Position numbers and translations under genes: made by a program. 64,000 nt of DNA from Trichuris trichiura (lineage: Eukaryota > Nematoda > Enoplea > Trichinellida > Trichuridae). Positions 12,663 through 26,800 of the stretch are shown piece by piece. The DNA is taken from contig JBAJFE010000059.1 of NCBI GenBank assembly GCA_037903355.1, forward strand, positions 519,476 to 583,475. Direction: 5' to 3'. How positions within the stretch are numbered: the stretch's first letter is position 1; every line of letters starts with the position of its first letter. Below the pieces are notes generated by a model. The model was given only the letters and a program-made list of their open reading frames with translations, ran no database searches and had not been told where the DNA came from.

Positions 12663-15600
12663 ACTGTGATCATATGTACGTCCACACAGACGAAGGATTG
12701 ACGGAAGGCAGCTTCACTTCGCGCAATTATCCCAAGAAATATCCACCAAACTTGCAATGCATTTACACATTCATTGCAAAGGAACATTTCAGAGTAAAAC
12801 TGGTATTCGATAGCTTTCAGCTTGCCGGAAGCTCGTCGAAGTAAAATAGCAATGAAAGATGTTAACTACTTCCTTATGACGCTGACTTTAGATGTGAAGA
12901 TTATATCGACATATACTCAGTCTTAGAAACGCCAGACGTTGATCTGATAAGCCAAACGCTAACTGGCCGTTATTGCGGTAGCGTATCGCCCAAGATCATA
13001 ATTTCTTTGCACAACGTCGCCGTCATTGTTTTTCACGTAAGAAGCAACAGCATCGGTGGTCAAGGTTTTGCGGGAACCTACAGTTTCATTTCTGAAAGTA
13101 AGCCCATTCTGTCAACAATGCCGCTCAATAAATAAACTTCTTTTGAGGTCCTTATTCTATTGGAACCCAACTAAGCGTGAAAGAATGTCACTACTTGATA
13201 TACAGCAGCCAGTTACCAAACGGATCGATCCTTTCGCCTACTTATCCAGGAAAGTACCCTGGAGTAAACAACATTTCCTTACAAAATACAGAGGGGTTGA
13301 CCTGTTGAAATTATTGCAGAATATGCATTGCATCTATCAAATAATTGGCGAACCAGGTGAGAGAATTCGACTGGAATTCGAAGACTTCGACGTTTATTTT
13401 GGAGGCGACCAGTGAGAAGACGCTGCTAACGCTGCGCAGGTTAAGCAGCTTTGATTTTACCGCCTTTTTCTAGCTGTCCGTATGATTCATTGACGATTTA
13501 CGACGGCGATTCCCGTTACGCCCCAACTGTGCACAAATTGTGTGGTTTGCAGCAATCCTTGCAACTGTACTCGGAAAAGGAGAATCTTTACCTTGAGTTC
13601 ATCACTACAAACGAAGTAGCGTCTGAGCATCGAGGATTCCATATACGTTTCAAGTTTAGCAGAGACTTTGTAACTATAGGTGAGCCAACATCATTCTGCC
13701 TTATACTCAAAGTCTACTTATCCTAAAAGAATCACGTACTGCAGATACGTTGGTCGGTGGGCAACCAGGTGTTGCTCACTTGCGAGGAACGGAATGTGAC
13801 TTACGCATTCTTAGCCGGAAAGAGAATGAAGTGACGATAATGTCACCCAACCATCCCCGTTCCTATCCTACGGCTTTGTGCACTTACTACATAGATGGAC
13901 TTAAAGGCGCCCAAGACTTGGAAAAGGTACTACTTCATTTCGAAGTGCTTTCCTTGACTTCTTCGCAGAAAGAGTACGCTGTGGAAAACATAATTTAAAT
14001 CCTGTTTAAAAAAGGCATATCCTAAGTTGCGAGGATGCGCACGTCGCACTTTTTATCAACGGGCAGAACATGGCAACCGACAGTCCTGATCTCAAATATT
14101 GTTCCACTAACCTCGCCACGCTACCGGACACTGTGGAATCCCGCGGCCCTCGTATGATCCTTGTTCAACGCACTGGCAATTCCACCTCCGATCACGGTTT
14201 CAAGGCAGTGGTGAAGTTTGAAACCGGTTCGTTCTTCATCTCCGTTATAGAAATAAGAAATCAACTTTTACAGACTTTGGCATTCCGGGAACCCCCGCCA
14301 GCGACTCAAACGAATGCACATTCCATTTCAACTCGCTCAGCAGTAATGAAGGAGTTTTCAACTCGCCCCGTTATCCGGAAAATTATCCGGTCGATTCTAC
14401 ATGTGTTTACTGGTTAAATGGCCGCGTTGGTCAACGAGTGCATATTTACTTCGATCAGTTCATCCTGGCACCAAGCTTGTCCAGGGCTGACAGGTCAGCA
14501 GGGTTACCGCATATTCCCCGCCTATTTTGCGTATAAAGCTCTATCTCTGCAGGTGCGCTGATCGTCTAGAATTGTACAACGTCTATCCAAATAACAGAGA
14601 AACTATTCTGGGCAACTACTGCGCCGAAAACTATCCAGGTCCGATTCTGTCAGCCGAAGGTGCTAACCGCGTTCGAGCTGTATTCTTTTCTGACATCAGG
14701 CCAACGGCCACGGGCTTTCGCGCTCATTATCGCTTCGTTTCGCAAAAATATATCAAAGATATTGGACAGAAGAGTAGCAGGCAGTCGGTAATCCCCGTCA
14801 GATGACGTTGAAAAAGCTTTTACAGATCGCTGTTCGGAAAAGATAACTGGCTCCATTTCCGGTACAATAAGTAGCCCTAATTTTCCCATACGATACGTGA
14901 AGAACTTGATCTGCGACTGGGAAATCCGAGTGCGTTCGGGTTATCGAATACTTTTGCAACCGGTTGTGCTCAACGTGGAAGGTATGATGAGCGAAGACGG
15001 TCGAAGCAGTAAATGCCTGTTGCTTAATGCATTAAGCTATAGACTCGTTTTAGGCAACTGTAGATCAGCTGTTATTCGAATCAGAAACGAGTCGTCTGGC
15101 CACTCGAATGAATTCTGCGGGGAGAAGGTGGTACCCGGTATAAGACAGTTCGTTTCCGCCAAGAACGTCATTTACATAAGGTAAAAGATTGAGAAGTCGG
15201 AAGCCATCTCATTGCTTTCTGTTCCAGTTTCCGTACTCATCCCGAAAAAGTGAACGGACTTAAGGGTTTCAACTTATCGTGGACAGAATTTAAGCAAGGT
15301 AAAGCGTAAAAAAAGGCGCTTGGGCTTTAGCCAAAAAAATTCATTTAAGGAGGACGCTGCGAAGGACCGGAGAACTTCCATTGCAACTTCAGCAGAATTT
15401 GCATTTCGTCAAAGGTTCGATGCAACGAATTAATGGATTGTGGCGAAGGGGACAACAGTGACGAATTTAAATGTATTAATACAAAGGCATTCTTAACTGT
15501 CCCAACAGTAGTCGAAGTTAGCCGTTTTGTCTACATTTAGGCAAGGTCGAAACAAGCGAGGAAGACAAGACGATGATTTCTGTAGGAATAACTGCAGCTA

Positions 15601-15737
15601 TTATTGTGATCATCATTCTGGCTGCTACAGCAATTGGAGTGAAACGGCAAAGGAAAATGAGACGAGCAAGGGAACGCCTTTCCAACAGAATTCATCTAAA
15701 TGCCAACCGATTAGCTGAACATTCGAGAGCTCTTTGA
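12663..15737 (+). CDS. lev-10: LEV-10-like membrane protein: five CUB domains, one LDLa, one TM (5' exon not found)
   Basis: Exons 12663-12840, 12892-13097, 13148-13263, 13320-13411, 13474-13679, 13745-13973, 14027-14226, 14274-14493, 14553-14773, 14826-15180, 15228-15298, 15350-15472, 15541-15737 join in frame with short GT/AG introns. CUB domains begin at CDHMYV, ECHYLI, ECDLRI, ECTFHF and RCSEKI, each with the family pattern (SPxYP near the start, a later C-x-D/Y-LxIYD-like motif, closing aromatic strand). An LDLa module follows with six cysteines and the calcium-type end GDNSDEFKC; the last cysteine codon is split by an intron. Then one TM helix (VGITAAIIVIIILAATAIGV) and a tail of about 35 residues that is highly basic (KRQRKMRRARER). 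C. elegans LEV-10, which clusters levamisole receptors at the neuromuscular junction, has this order of domains; NETO has only two CUBs. The signal peptide lies upstream. Confidence 0.88.
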
Positions 15738-15928
15738 TTGCCGGTTTGCTACCAAGACGACTTATGCTGCTCTCCGCGGTTACGTGCCTACAGGTATATC
15801 CTGTAAAAACGTTGAGGTACACTTGGGAGACTTTAGGAGCGCCATATCTGGAAAACGAAGCGAAATAACATCAATCCTAAATTGAAAGGATTGCAAGAGA
15901 ATTATGAACTGTACTGTATTTCTTCTCA

Positions 15929-15934
15929 AATAAA
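15929..15934 (+). terminator. Polyadenylation signal AATAAA of the LEV-10-like gene
   Basis: Canonical hexamer 192 nt after the stop codon at 15737, on the coding strand, followed by a T-rich stretch. Confidence 0.7.
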
Positions 15935-18900
15935 AATCTCAGCTTCAGCTGTTTATTTTCCTCTTTTCAACAAAATCACAAAAATGAAGTTTTGGTATAG
16001 TAACCATCGACAGCGATAGGTAGCCCTTCAATAATGCTACAGAAATGCGAAGTCCATAACTTTTCTTAACGGATGCAATCTAAATGTGTAACGGCAAAAG
16101 GGCTGCAGCGGTGCCTGCAAGCACAGTATTCCATTCTTGCATATGAAAATATTGCAATGCGACTCTTCCTGATGCGTACGCTATAATCAGCTACTACGCC
16201 TGAGAATAACGTGTTCAAACAAAATCGTTTGAAATTGCACCCACTCTTGACGAAGACGAAACAAGAAAACGAGGTTATATTCGTTAACACTGGGATTGCG
16301 CATGAAACCAACGCGACAGCTTAACAAGGACTATTCAAACGATGACCAACAGCTATGGCGTAGTTAATACTGCTCTGCAGGCACTGCGTTTTCTCTTGTT
16401 AACTGGTTGGTAGGTTTCCATTCAAGGACCGCCAAAAAGCAATGCAAAGTGGCCTACAGTCAGTGGGTGCATAAGGCAGCATACTGCTTAAATTTGCGCG
16501 AACCCAAAGCGCACCCTGTAAACAGTCTGCAAATTCTGCAAAGTGACCGGTAATTGCAGGACGACGGAAAAGGTGAGAAACATTACTTTCCTCACTTTTT
16601 AATCGATAACGGTGGGTCCCGCCGAGCAGCCACACTATAATTCAATGCCACGGTCGGAGAAGTTTCCGTAAATTAATGGAATATCATTTCCCGAAAAGTT
16701 GGAAAGCTGAATCAATGCTTCTTATCGACTACATCGCGATGGACCTTAATTTTCCTAGCAAACCAGAAATTCGAATTTCTCGCAGCACTGCGCGGTGAGG
16801 CAGGCTGAAAACGTTCACAAAGCGATCTTGCGCTTCAACCTTTTCCATTTAATTGAAATGACTGGGGCCAGGCGCATTCGCTACGTTCCCCCTCCATTGT
16901 TTGTCAGCGTTGAACTACTGTGACAAATCAGTCGAACAGATAAACAAAAATGGCGGCTAGCGTTCAACCGCGGGGCGCGACTGCAGCAGTTTAATAAATC
17001 TGTTCGCAGCAGAGACAACGTGAATTCCAGTTTCGCCCTGCGCAGTGGTAAAGGGTAAAAAGACGAATCAGCAGAAAAAACTGGAAGTTGGCTCAATCCT
17101 ACCTATCACAGGGCACAAAGGAGTTGGATACTATAAGAGACATCCAGAAGAGAAGGGATGTACAAGTTAACATTTCTACAAGAGTTTACTTTCACGTGAA
17201 AGCTGCAGTGAACTACAAATCATGACATCATGAGGCATCACCGTAGAGAAAAACAAGTATTTATTATTAATTTCAAGAACACGTTATTATTAATAATCGT
17301 TTAGTTTTAATTGAATTTGTTCAAGTCAAGTCAGCCTAGAATTACCATAAAAGCGGCTAGTTCGAAAGTATGAACGCACCAACAACGGAAAACCAATTTT
17401 TTGCTATACTGTTTTGCTCAAGTGAGCAAATTCACGAGAGAAGAAGCATTAGCAGCTTTCAGAGTCAGTCTGCTGCTTCCGCGGTATTGAAAAAATACAG
17501 TAGCCAAATTTTATTAGTATTTCGCTTGCTCGTAGTGACTCCTGAAATATTGACGCAACAGCCGAATGGAAACCGTTTGCGCGTAAAGAAAATTGAATAC
17601 ACTGAAAGCGTGACAGATAAGCGCGGCTTTCCGTTGACTAGCGCAAATACGTCTTCTTTGTTTAAAGAGAAAAGGTTAAACGTACTTTCTTAGATAAAAA
17701 ATACATTTAGAGCATTAAAAGTCATTCTTTAACGGCACGTCAGCCGAGCTTGTAAAGGGCTGCCCTTCAGTTTCTAACAGTTTAACTTACGATCCGCCCT
17801 TCAGTGAGTGCTCCATTTGCACATTTAAATGACAAAACGAATGGTGCATTCTCATTAATCAAGAACAGTTTTTGTAATCTCAGCGGAAGGCCAATCAAGC
17901 ATTGCTGACACAATATTTATGAAACGGCTAACGAATCAAAGCTTAAGTCAATAAAAATGATAAATCTAACATCAACAGTGGACTGCTTTTTACCGGCAGT
18001 TCCTTGCATGCAGAGGATAAGTGTATGTATTTTTTTCACAAAAGGGTCCCTTCTTGCAACGTTACATAAGGACCATTGGGCTGCATTTATTGTAGTAAAC
18101 CTGGAAGGCCGTATTTTTTAAACTCCCATTGCGTAGGTAACATTTTCCCTCTGCGTATTACTCCTCTTGCCGCCAGATTTCTACCAGCGCTACAGTGCGT
18201 TAATAGAAAGCGAAAGAAATGCAAAGTCAGACCTCACACTGTGGTAGGTAACCTCCCGAGTAGGTTTAACGTAAACACAACTTGATTGGGCGTAAAGCAG
18301 CTCAAAAAAGGCGGCATCACGCTTCAAGTACTTGGAACCAATTTTGTCAAGGGCAAACGAAGCATTGAGGAACGCTTCTTACGCAACCAGAAAGGTTTGG
18401 CCATAATGCAAATTAACGTAGGCAAAAATGAATTTCCCTCTTTTCCAATCAATTAATCACTGACTTTGCATGCACTCTTATTTTGGCAATTATTGATTGA
18501 ATTTGACAGCAGACCACGTGTACCAATAATGAACAATTTTCTTTTCAAAGAATGTTGCAAGCTGCCGGTTCAGCTGTGTCGTTGGAAAGCCTATGCTGAC
18601 CTTTTCTTCCACGGATTAAACTTTACCAATTGTTCCGTGCGGAGAAGTAGGCCATACACAGCGACATGATTCCAAAGTTGGCTGCTAAAGTTTCAAATTA
18701 TCCCTTGCGTTACGATGAGGGAACAACGGAAAAATAGGTCGCTCCTATTTTTGACCTCTTCGGATGCGTCCGACGGAACGATATGTCCCACATTGCGCTG
18801 CTCCGCTGCTCGCCATGTGATGAAAGGGCTGGGTGCTGCTACTGGACGAAAGAACAGCGTAGCTTAAAAGGTCACTACTTTTCCGCAAAGTTTGCTCGCT

Positions 18901-21497
18901 AAGTTCGCGCGACACGGAGCGTCCCAGCGAAATGCGCACAATCATATTTCGTTACAATGTGGATGTTGCTCCTGGCTGACTGATTTTTTGCTTTTCCATT
19001 GTTTTGGGCATTACTCACTAAGCAATGGAAGCTGTCCCGTACTAGCAAACATTAGTGGCGCAGCCGGCAGCCATCTCGTTGCGCTTTCCATGATTTGCTT
19101 TCAAAAATCGAAACTTTAATATCCACTGCGCCTGCCGCGCCACATTGCCTGATTTCTCAATCCTTAGGAAGTTGACGACAAGCTAGCTGATCCTTACAGT
19201 TGAATATTTTTCATTCATACGCTGTAGAGACAATATGGCCACTTTCTACGTACCGCTGGCAACTAGAGCGTACCTATGAGTAAGATACTTCAGTCACGGC
19301 AAATAATGAGCCAAGGCAAGTGCTTTCATTTGTTGTTTATCACAACATGTTATCATAAACAGCGGATCGCACGAGAAGTAAATATTGGTGCGTCACTGCT
19401 CTAGGCTGCTGCTTCACTTTTTCAGGATACCAGGTGGATTGTGCGCAAATTTCCCTTTATGCCAATTCTACTTTCGCTTACCGGGGCAAGTTTAAAAAGT
19501 TGCCCCAATTTGGTTGGACACAAACTGCTGCTCTTTCTCGGCAGAGTATTTCACTTGTGAATGACAGGCGAGAAGAAAAGAAAAACTTTTAGGAGGCCTC
19601 TCTGACAGGACTTCTGCAACAGGGCCAACACGGTGGGGAAATTTGTCTTCGTCGCGCATCTACCCGCCACGCTTGCCGAAGTTGAATTGTCTTAAGTTCG
19701 ACGGAACACTCTTGTGCCCTACTGACAATGCGCACGGCATAACAACAGCAACAGCAGGTGAAAGCATGTTCAATGAATAACGCAATGGGCGTTGAATATG
19801 AAATGGTGGCAATGATTTGCAGGTAGGATGTTGCTATTAAGTAAAGGTCCATCTTAGAGAAGGGTACAGGCTTAAGGGCTACGAAGGATCGGCCAGAACC
19901 GGTTCTGAGAAGCCAGAAAAGTGGCTCAGTGTTTCATAATAACGAAAATGGTCGTTTGACACACTTGCTATGGACATGATCGATTGGAATTGCTTGCGCC
20001 ACAAAGGACATAACGTTGCCTAGTTGCGTATTCTTACGAAAGCAGCAGTCGCCCAGCATGCTTACTTGCCAGCGTCAGCATTACGTTGTGATGCGTACAT
20101 GTTTGTGTATGCAACACCGTTGGCAAACGTTCGAACGGGACAGCCGCTTTAGTTAGCGCACTATTATCGAATTGCAAGCTGACTACATTCGGCGCACCGG
20201 CGCCGTAAACAGCGTGCACATCGGTAAGAAAGTAAAGCAAACGTTGTCAGCGTTTCGCAATCGACCAATGCCTTCGTCGAAAGCATCTTTCGGCCACTAC
20301 TAATATTGTTCAACTTATTCGAAAACACTTTTGCGTATGGGTCCTGTTCGGGCAGAGCCAATTGACAGCCCCGACATGCCGCCTCGTACGCATTATCACA
20401 AGTGATCAGTGGCCCGAAAGGCTTTGGGCCCTTGCGGCGGACAGTGAAATGGATGATTCGTATTTCCTGCCAGCTACTAAGCTGTACGACACAAAGCTAG
20501 GCTCGTTGCCCATAGATGGTCTGTCGAATCGATCTGCCTGAATCGATTATTCCGAGTATGACAAGTTTGCCCAGTTTCAAGTATCTTGGTAGAGAGACTG
20601 GCTGCAATAGCAAGCCCATTTCAAACGGCCTGAAACAAGCGCGGATGCTGCTCCTAGCGCGACCGGAGTGCCAAAAATGGGAATTTGTAAAGAACCATCA
20701 ACCGAGGCGTTCTTCCCAGGCTGCTATACGGCATTAGCGGACGCGTCAGGTATTCCGTTCTGCACAAAGCCGCACGAAAGGAGGCTGTTGCCGAGTTAAG
20801 CATTAGCAGCACATTTACAATAACTCGGTTGACGGAGTCAGCGTCTGCAGCAGCCACCTTTTAAAACCTCTTTTAATAAGTTGCTTTCAGGATTGCATGG
20901 GTGTTCGGCTAATCAAGGGTATCTTCAATGCTATGCCGCGCGTCCATTTGCGTAGTAGCTGTTGCTTTTGTTGTTCTAACGCTACCGTGATGAAGCGGTG
21001 TTTTAGCATAAATACCCAAAACAAGATGTGACAAACGCTTGACAATGTTGCTACCTTTCGGCCAGGTAATGATTGCAAGAAAGACGTATAATTAATGACT
21101 ATGTTGAGCGGCTTGGTAAAACGTGTCATCAGCACATATGTCGCCGTTCACTGCACAGCCATGGTTCGTTCTGTCTTTTGTCGATTTGATAAGAAGGTTG
21201 CTTTGGCCAGCTCGGTGTCATAACAGGCTCCGTTTGGTTTCTGGGTCGGGCAGTTTGCAAATTCAAACTTTCATTGTCCCGACGACTGCGTATATGACGC
21301 CTGGCGGTCTTGTTTTCGCTCCTTGTTTGAGCCGTTTTAACCTGATCGGCGTGACACTGCGTCATGGGCGTTCCGTTGCACATCCTTGTTAGCCTCGTGT
21401 CGTCGTCTTTCGTCTTCAAACCGGTACTTTTCGACAACGCGCATTTTCTCGCATATTTTCTCCTAAAACATCCTATCTTTCACCCACTTTCCACGTT

Positions 21498-21516
21498 TCT
21501 CTCTCTCTCTCTCTCT
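21498..21516. repeat. (TC)n microsatellite
   Basis: Nineteen bases of uninterrupted TC dinucleotide. Confidence 0.9.
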
Positions 21517-23592
21517 GTCGTTCGATCGCGAGTATTGATGATAACGCGCGGACTTCATGAATTTTCCCCGCATACGCGGCGCGTCGTTAAACGCAATGCG
21601 GATGCAGTGTTGACAACTTTCAGAAACGGACAACTGAGCTGATGTAACATCAGTGTGACGCGGCTTATTCGGAGAAGAGCTTTGAACAACCAGATGGTAA
21701 AGCCAGGACGAGTTGAGGTATCCTGACTAAACGTTAAAAAGAATACTAACTTGCAATTGTTCAGCGACCACTGCCGCGACCGTGACTTTATGCCATGCGC
21801 CGAAAAGCCTGCCACGTCGTATGCTCTGACGACAGGGTAAAACCTACTATCGTAATTACATAGAGCAGTCGAGATGAGAGAGTGGAAGATACGCAATGTT
21901 GCTTGCTGGAAGGTGACGAAAATGTGGAAGACTACTTGCGGACCACCTCGCAGTGACCACTTTTACGCCATGGACAGCAGGAGCAGCAGCTAATGTTGTT
22001 GGAGCATTTAGTTTTAACCGTTTACCTATAAATGTCGAAATCAGCCGTCAGTGTGTGCGTGTGTGTGTACAATATGTAGTTTATTGCCATTTACGCTTGA
22101 TGCCTGTTTGGCATCTACTTTGAATGTTATCCGGTGAGTGTAAAGGCTTATCTAAGTGGGAGCTCTTCCTTGTCAGCTTGCCAACATACCGCGGTCAATC
22201 TACGCGACAGAAAAGTTGAAAGAAAATCAACGTTGCTGTCTAGCTTAGTATGCTGATCCCGTCGACAAGTTTCAAGCTCTGGGAAGATTATTGCTTGTAA
22301 AAGAAATCGGCACGGATTGATAGTGTGGATTTAGCTTGCTTCACCGCTTGTGTGAGCTTTTTTTTCAATTTCCCTTTTAGCAGCCTCATTTCTTCGCATG
22401 AAAGTTCGCTCCATTCCAGTCATTCCCGCTTGACTGGCGTAAAACGTCGCCGTTACCTGTTTCACCTGTTTTGCGCGCGATGAGTGAACGTGATTCTTTG
22501 CCGAAATTTTCTATGGCGAACTTCGTTTCTCGTTAAGTGCACAAGGGAACCAGTATTTGATGTTTACCAGCGTTTGCCAACATGATAATCAAGCAATGCT
22601 CAAGATTCGTACTTTTACAGAAAAATGATTTTTGAATAGCAATTGAGCTCAATGTTTAATTCATTGCAGCAATTAAGGATGTAAAGACGCAATTGTCTGT
22701 CGTGGGACAGGAGAAGGCTTGCTACTGTTTGTAACGAAATAAGCCGCTTCTAGCAGCAGTAAACCACAATTGCGTTAAGCTTCTGCTAGCTATTGCTAAG
22801 TCAGGATGATCCCAACGGAAATTAAAATTGGAACTTTTCTCATTATGCATGATAATGACCCGTTGCTTCAGCGGTGAATATGCTGAGCAAAATTAGAAGA
22901 GGCCGCAAACAAGGTGTTTTCAAAATGAACGATGGAAAATAGAATTTGCTGAAAGCTGGCAAACTGAATCCAATCAGATCAGATCACGTTTCTCTATACT
23001 TGCTAGTCATTCCATTGAGCTAAGAGTGTCAGACTGTTCATGGAATCGGAAACCAACTTTGACTGTGACTCAGTTGTGTACCCGTTAGCCAACAGAATTT
23101 AAAATATATACGCAGTTACCGCTCCGCAAAAAGTTACGTAAGCAAAAGCATTTTCGCAAATAGGCAGCTGGCAGAATGCTCGACCAACTGCATAGATGCT
23201 GAAAACGACTTTTTCGATCGACTTATTTCGCAATAATGAAAACTATAAAACGATCGAACAAAGGCTTGTATACACAAGCCTATAGGAAGGCGTACAAAAA
23301 TTTAAGTGCGCGTGAGAAATAAACAAAACTGCGTTAGTTGCTGTGCAAGAAAGAAGTGTAGAATAAATGAATAATAATTGAAAATTACGTCAGCTGTTAC
23401 TCATTGAACGCAGAGTATTGGATAGGTTATCTCACGTAATGAAATGTAGGATATCTTTAAACTGGCACGTACGTTTTCTGTCGCATTTGACTCGTTTATT
23501 TGAAAAAAGGTTTCTGAGCTTTCAGGATCCCGAAATCCCGGAAATCTTTTTGCAAATAAACAAAACTAAACTATTCCATGTAGAATAATAAC

Positions 23593-23812
23593 TACCGTAT
23601 TTCACGGCCTATAAGTACACCCCTCTACCTAAGTAATGGGTGGTAATAATTGGCCCAGTTGGTACTTCCTAGGCTCGCATTCTACTTATTAGTCCTATGA
23701 GCTGAACAGCAATTCTTCTACCTCAATTAGACTCACTAAGTGATTACTGGGCCAATCATTACTACCCATTACTTAGGTAGAGGGGTGTACTTATAGGCCG
23801 TGAAATACGGTA
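23593..23812. mobile_element. MITE-like foldback element with about 70-bp terminal inverted repeats and TA flanks
   Basis: Both ends read TACCGTATTTCACGGCCTAT inward; the arms (about 23593-23666 and 23741-23812) are nearly identical reverse complements, apart from a few changes around the GGGTGGTAATAATTGGCCC segment. The central 75 nt is unique. The element is bordered by TA on both sides, compatible with TA target duplication of the Tc1/mariner type. There is no transposase frame, so it is a non-autonomous copy. The superfamily is an inference from the TA borders. Confidence 0.8.
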
Positions 23813-26800
23813 ATTTTTGGACTATATAAGAAAAATACGTGAACTCCAACAACCTCAGAGCTCAAGAGCTGGTGCAATACTTGCCGCTAAGAATCTACGC
23901 GGCCGGAAATTGACCGCGAACTAGTAAGAATTTGAAAAATCAAAGAAATATCTATTTGCTGATCAGAAAGGTGCATGTGCAAACAGAAAGAGATTTAAAG
24001 CTGCTTTCGTTTTCTTAACGTTTCCTTTTTCTTCCCTTTATAATAATATCAGATAAACGACCTTTCTAAACTGCATCTTGCAAACAAAAGGATAAGACAG
24101 CAGATGTGTTGACGCTACAGGAAGAATTACGATACGACGCATCGTTTCTTGCGATACTGAATGCGCTCTTGCCTGGCGTAATCGAATAAATTTAGCTCAG
24201 CAGAAACCGGCTAATGTAAGTAACTGGGCCTAGCGATGGAGTTAGAACCGTTGAACCTATTTTTGCAAAGAAACTTAGACTTCAGCAACAAGTGACCGTT
24301 GTCGGAAGAGAGAAATGGGAAGAAAAATGATTTTAGCTTGATATTCCATTCTAAGCAGCCAATCGTCTGCAGTGTCCCACTTTGTCAAATCTCATCTATT
24401 CAGGTAAAAGTTCGAAACTTTAGCTCATGGAAACATAGGGAGCACTTCTACAGACGTCGCATTCGCTAGTTTTAGGTTCCTCGTTTTGTTTTCGCTTGAC
24501 ATGTTCCATTCAAAGGTTACAATGAACAATAGCAACATTTCAAGTTCGGAATGGCCGACGAACGATTGGATATGAAAGAGAAACAATTTTGGCCAGCTTA
24601 GCTTACTACGTGGATGTGACGTAACATTCTGCCTCTAATGATTGGCTGTTTGCTGAATAGTTGGAAAATTCTCGGTTAGCAATGTAGTGTGATGTAAGCT
24701 CGTAATGGAATCAAGTAACCTGATACAAATTAAAACAGATTTCCCTAGTTAACTTTTCGAATGAACTGACACCCATTCGGCTGTTTTACATAATAATAAT
24801 AACGCTTACCTTGACATCGCAGTTCAAGAAGTCCTTTGCTGTAATCTGGAATTGGTACCCAAGAACTGCTGCCTTGCACGCGTGCTGAAAACCGCGAAGA
24901 CGGCGAATCTATACGCAGTACAGTTGGCACTTGACATCACCATGCATAGCGGGGCACTACAACACACAATTTATGCAAATAATTTTTAGAAGCCAATGGG
25001 AAATGCATTCTACGTCATTGCATTGAATATTTGTTTTACTTTTTACAGCTGGTTAACTATTAATAATTGAAAAAGGCAACTAACTGAAAACAGCCAAATG
25101 GATGACACCAGAGATGTTTCCATTAGACGATGGCAAAGCAAGCATTTCGCCATAGTTGAAGTTACTACTGCCTGACGGACGTCAACAAACTTTACGTCGA
25201 GTTGATACAGCGTAATTTTGAAAATTGTCATTCAAGGGGAAACTGCTCAACGTTATTTTTCTTCCACCTACGCGCGCGTATTACCATTCATTGTTAACAG
25301 GGAATTTTTTCTTCTTTAAAAGTTTTTAATACAGGAGTACTTGTTAAGCAAAACTGGTCCTATCGGCTGTGCACGCTTTCTTCCCAAACTTTTGTTCACG
25401 GAAACAGTTTATATTTTGCGAAGTTTTTCGGAAGACATCTGATTATTAATTAGTTTACCGAAACTATAAGCAAAGGAACTTCCAGCAGCGGGACCTCTAC
25501 ATTATTAATTATTCCCTTTAAATTATTGCTTATTATCTCTTTATTTCTTTTCGTGGAAGCAACCCGCCCATTTAGTTTTGTCGTACTACACGAATGCGCA
25601 CTGCATGCTACCTATACGACTAGCTACTATTCATCTCAACGTTGAAAACAGATTTTTACAACGAACCTTCGAAACTTCATTATTAATAAATCATGTGAGG
25701 AAGGGCCCATTTCTACTGAATTTTTAAGACTTAAGCTTCTGGGACCTCAAATTTTCTAGTTTATGCGTTCACGCTTAAACCTAACGTTATGATGCAACAA
25801 ACGTCGAAGACCGGTAGGTGGTAACCACTTTGCTCCGGAGAAACACAATCATATGACCGTTGCGATGAAAACTTGATCATTGTGTCAGCTAGAACGTTTC
25901 AAGTCCTCATGCTTAATGTAGACGCAGACGTGTCACGGCTTCAAGATGGGGGATCTGACCCTGTGGTTGGCATCGTCACACTTCTTCGTACAGCTCTTGC
26001 TGAGATGTCTATTCCATCTTGCTGGCAAATGCGGCCAAACTTTTTGAATGAGAGAATATATTCTCCAGTACGTGTTAATTTGGGCATAACTGACAGTGTT
26101 ACGCAGCATGAACTTCATACAGTTCTTTCCATAGGCATTCTGGGTTTTTTACTACTACATGAGAATTACATGGCTCAAAAAGTAACAACCTTTTCCTTCA
26201 CACGTGCATTGCCAACAAAGACTGACAGCGTACGCCACTTTTTAGTATTCTTCTAATCAATGTCCGTTTATTGAACAGTGCGGCACGGCAGTGGTCTTAC
26301 GTGGTATAAAAATGAAGAAAAAGATTCCTTCGTCACATTGAGTCGTAAAATACGACCTTCGTGGAGGACTACGAATAAATCAATGCTTCAGAATTAAGTA
26401 GGCGCAACAGTCTTTCCGAAACCAAGCACCAACAAGTTAATTATGCCTTCTCATTATGTTGAGATGTCTACCGAGTGCTTGTAAAAGTTGCACAATGTTT
26501 TGAAGCGTACGATGAGTCGCAAGCATGTATTGACGCGCCGGTCTCTGGCCTCGAGCAAGCAACGACTAAGTTTTGCACTGCTGGCTGATGATAGTCAATA
26601 GCATAAACATGGGCACAGTTGGGTCCAGCCAATTATGCAGACTTCAAAACTGTCCGCAGTGGCCCAATTAGGTATCACAAAATTGTACAGAAGCTTTAAT
26701 AGTTCAGTGCAAGCCCGGCAAACATATTTTAGCTCATGCCTTGACCTTGAACTCTGCTGTGACAAAACAACTGCTGCTAACTCTACAAAAGACCGCTGAA

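Noticed and set aside
24745..24930. Minus-strand exon-like frame ending at a GTAAGC donor
   Set aside because: No matching upstream or downstream exon and no homology recognised.
25873..26256. 127-codon plus-strand frame as a gene
   Set aside because: No recognisable domain, no splice signals that join it to anything, and antisense frames are also open.
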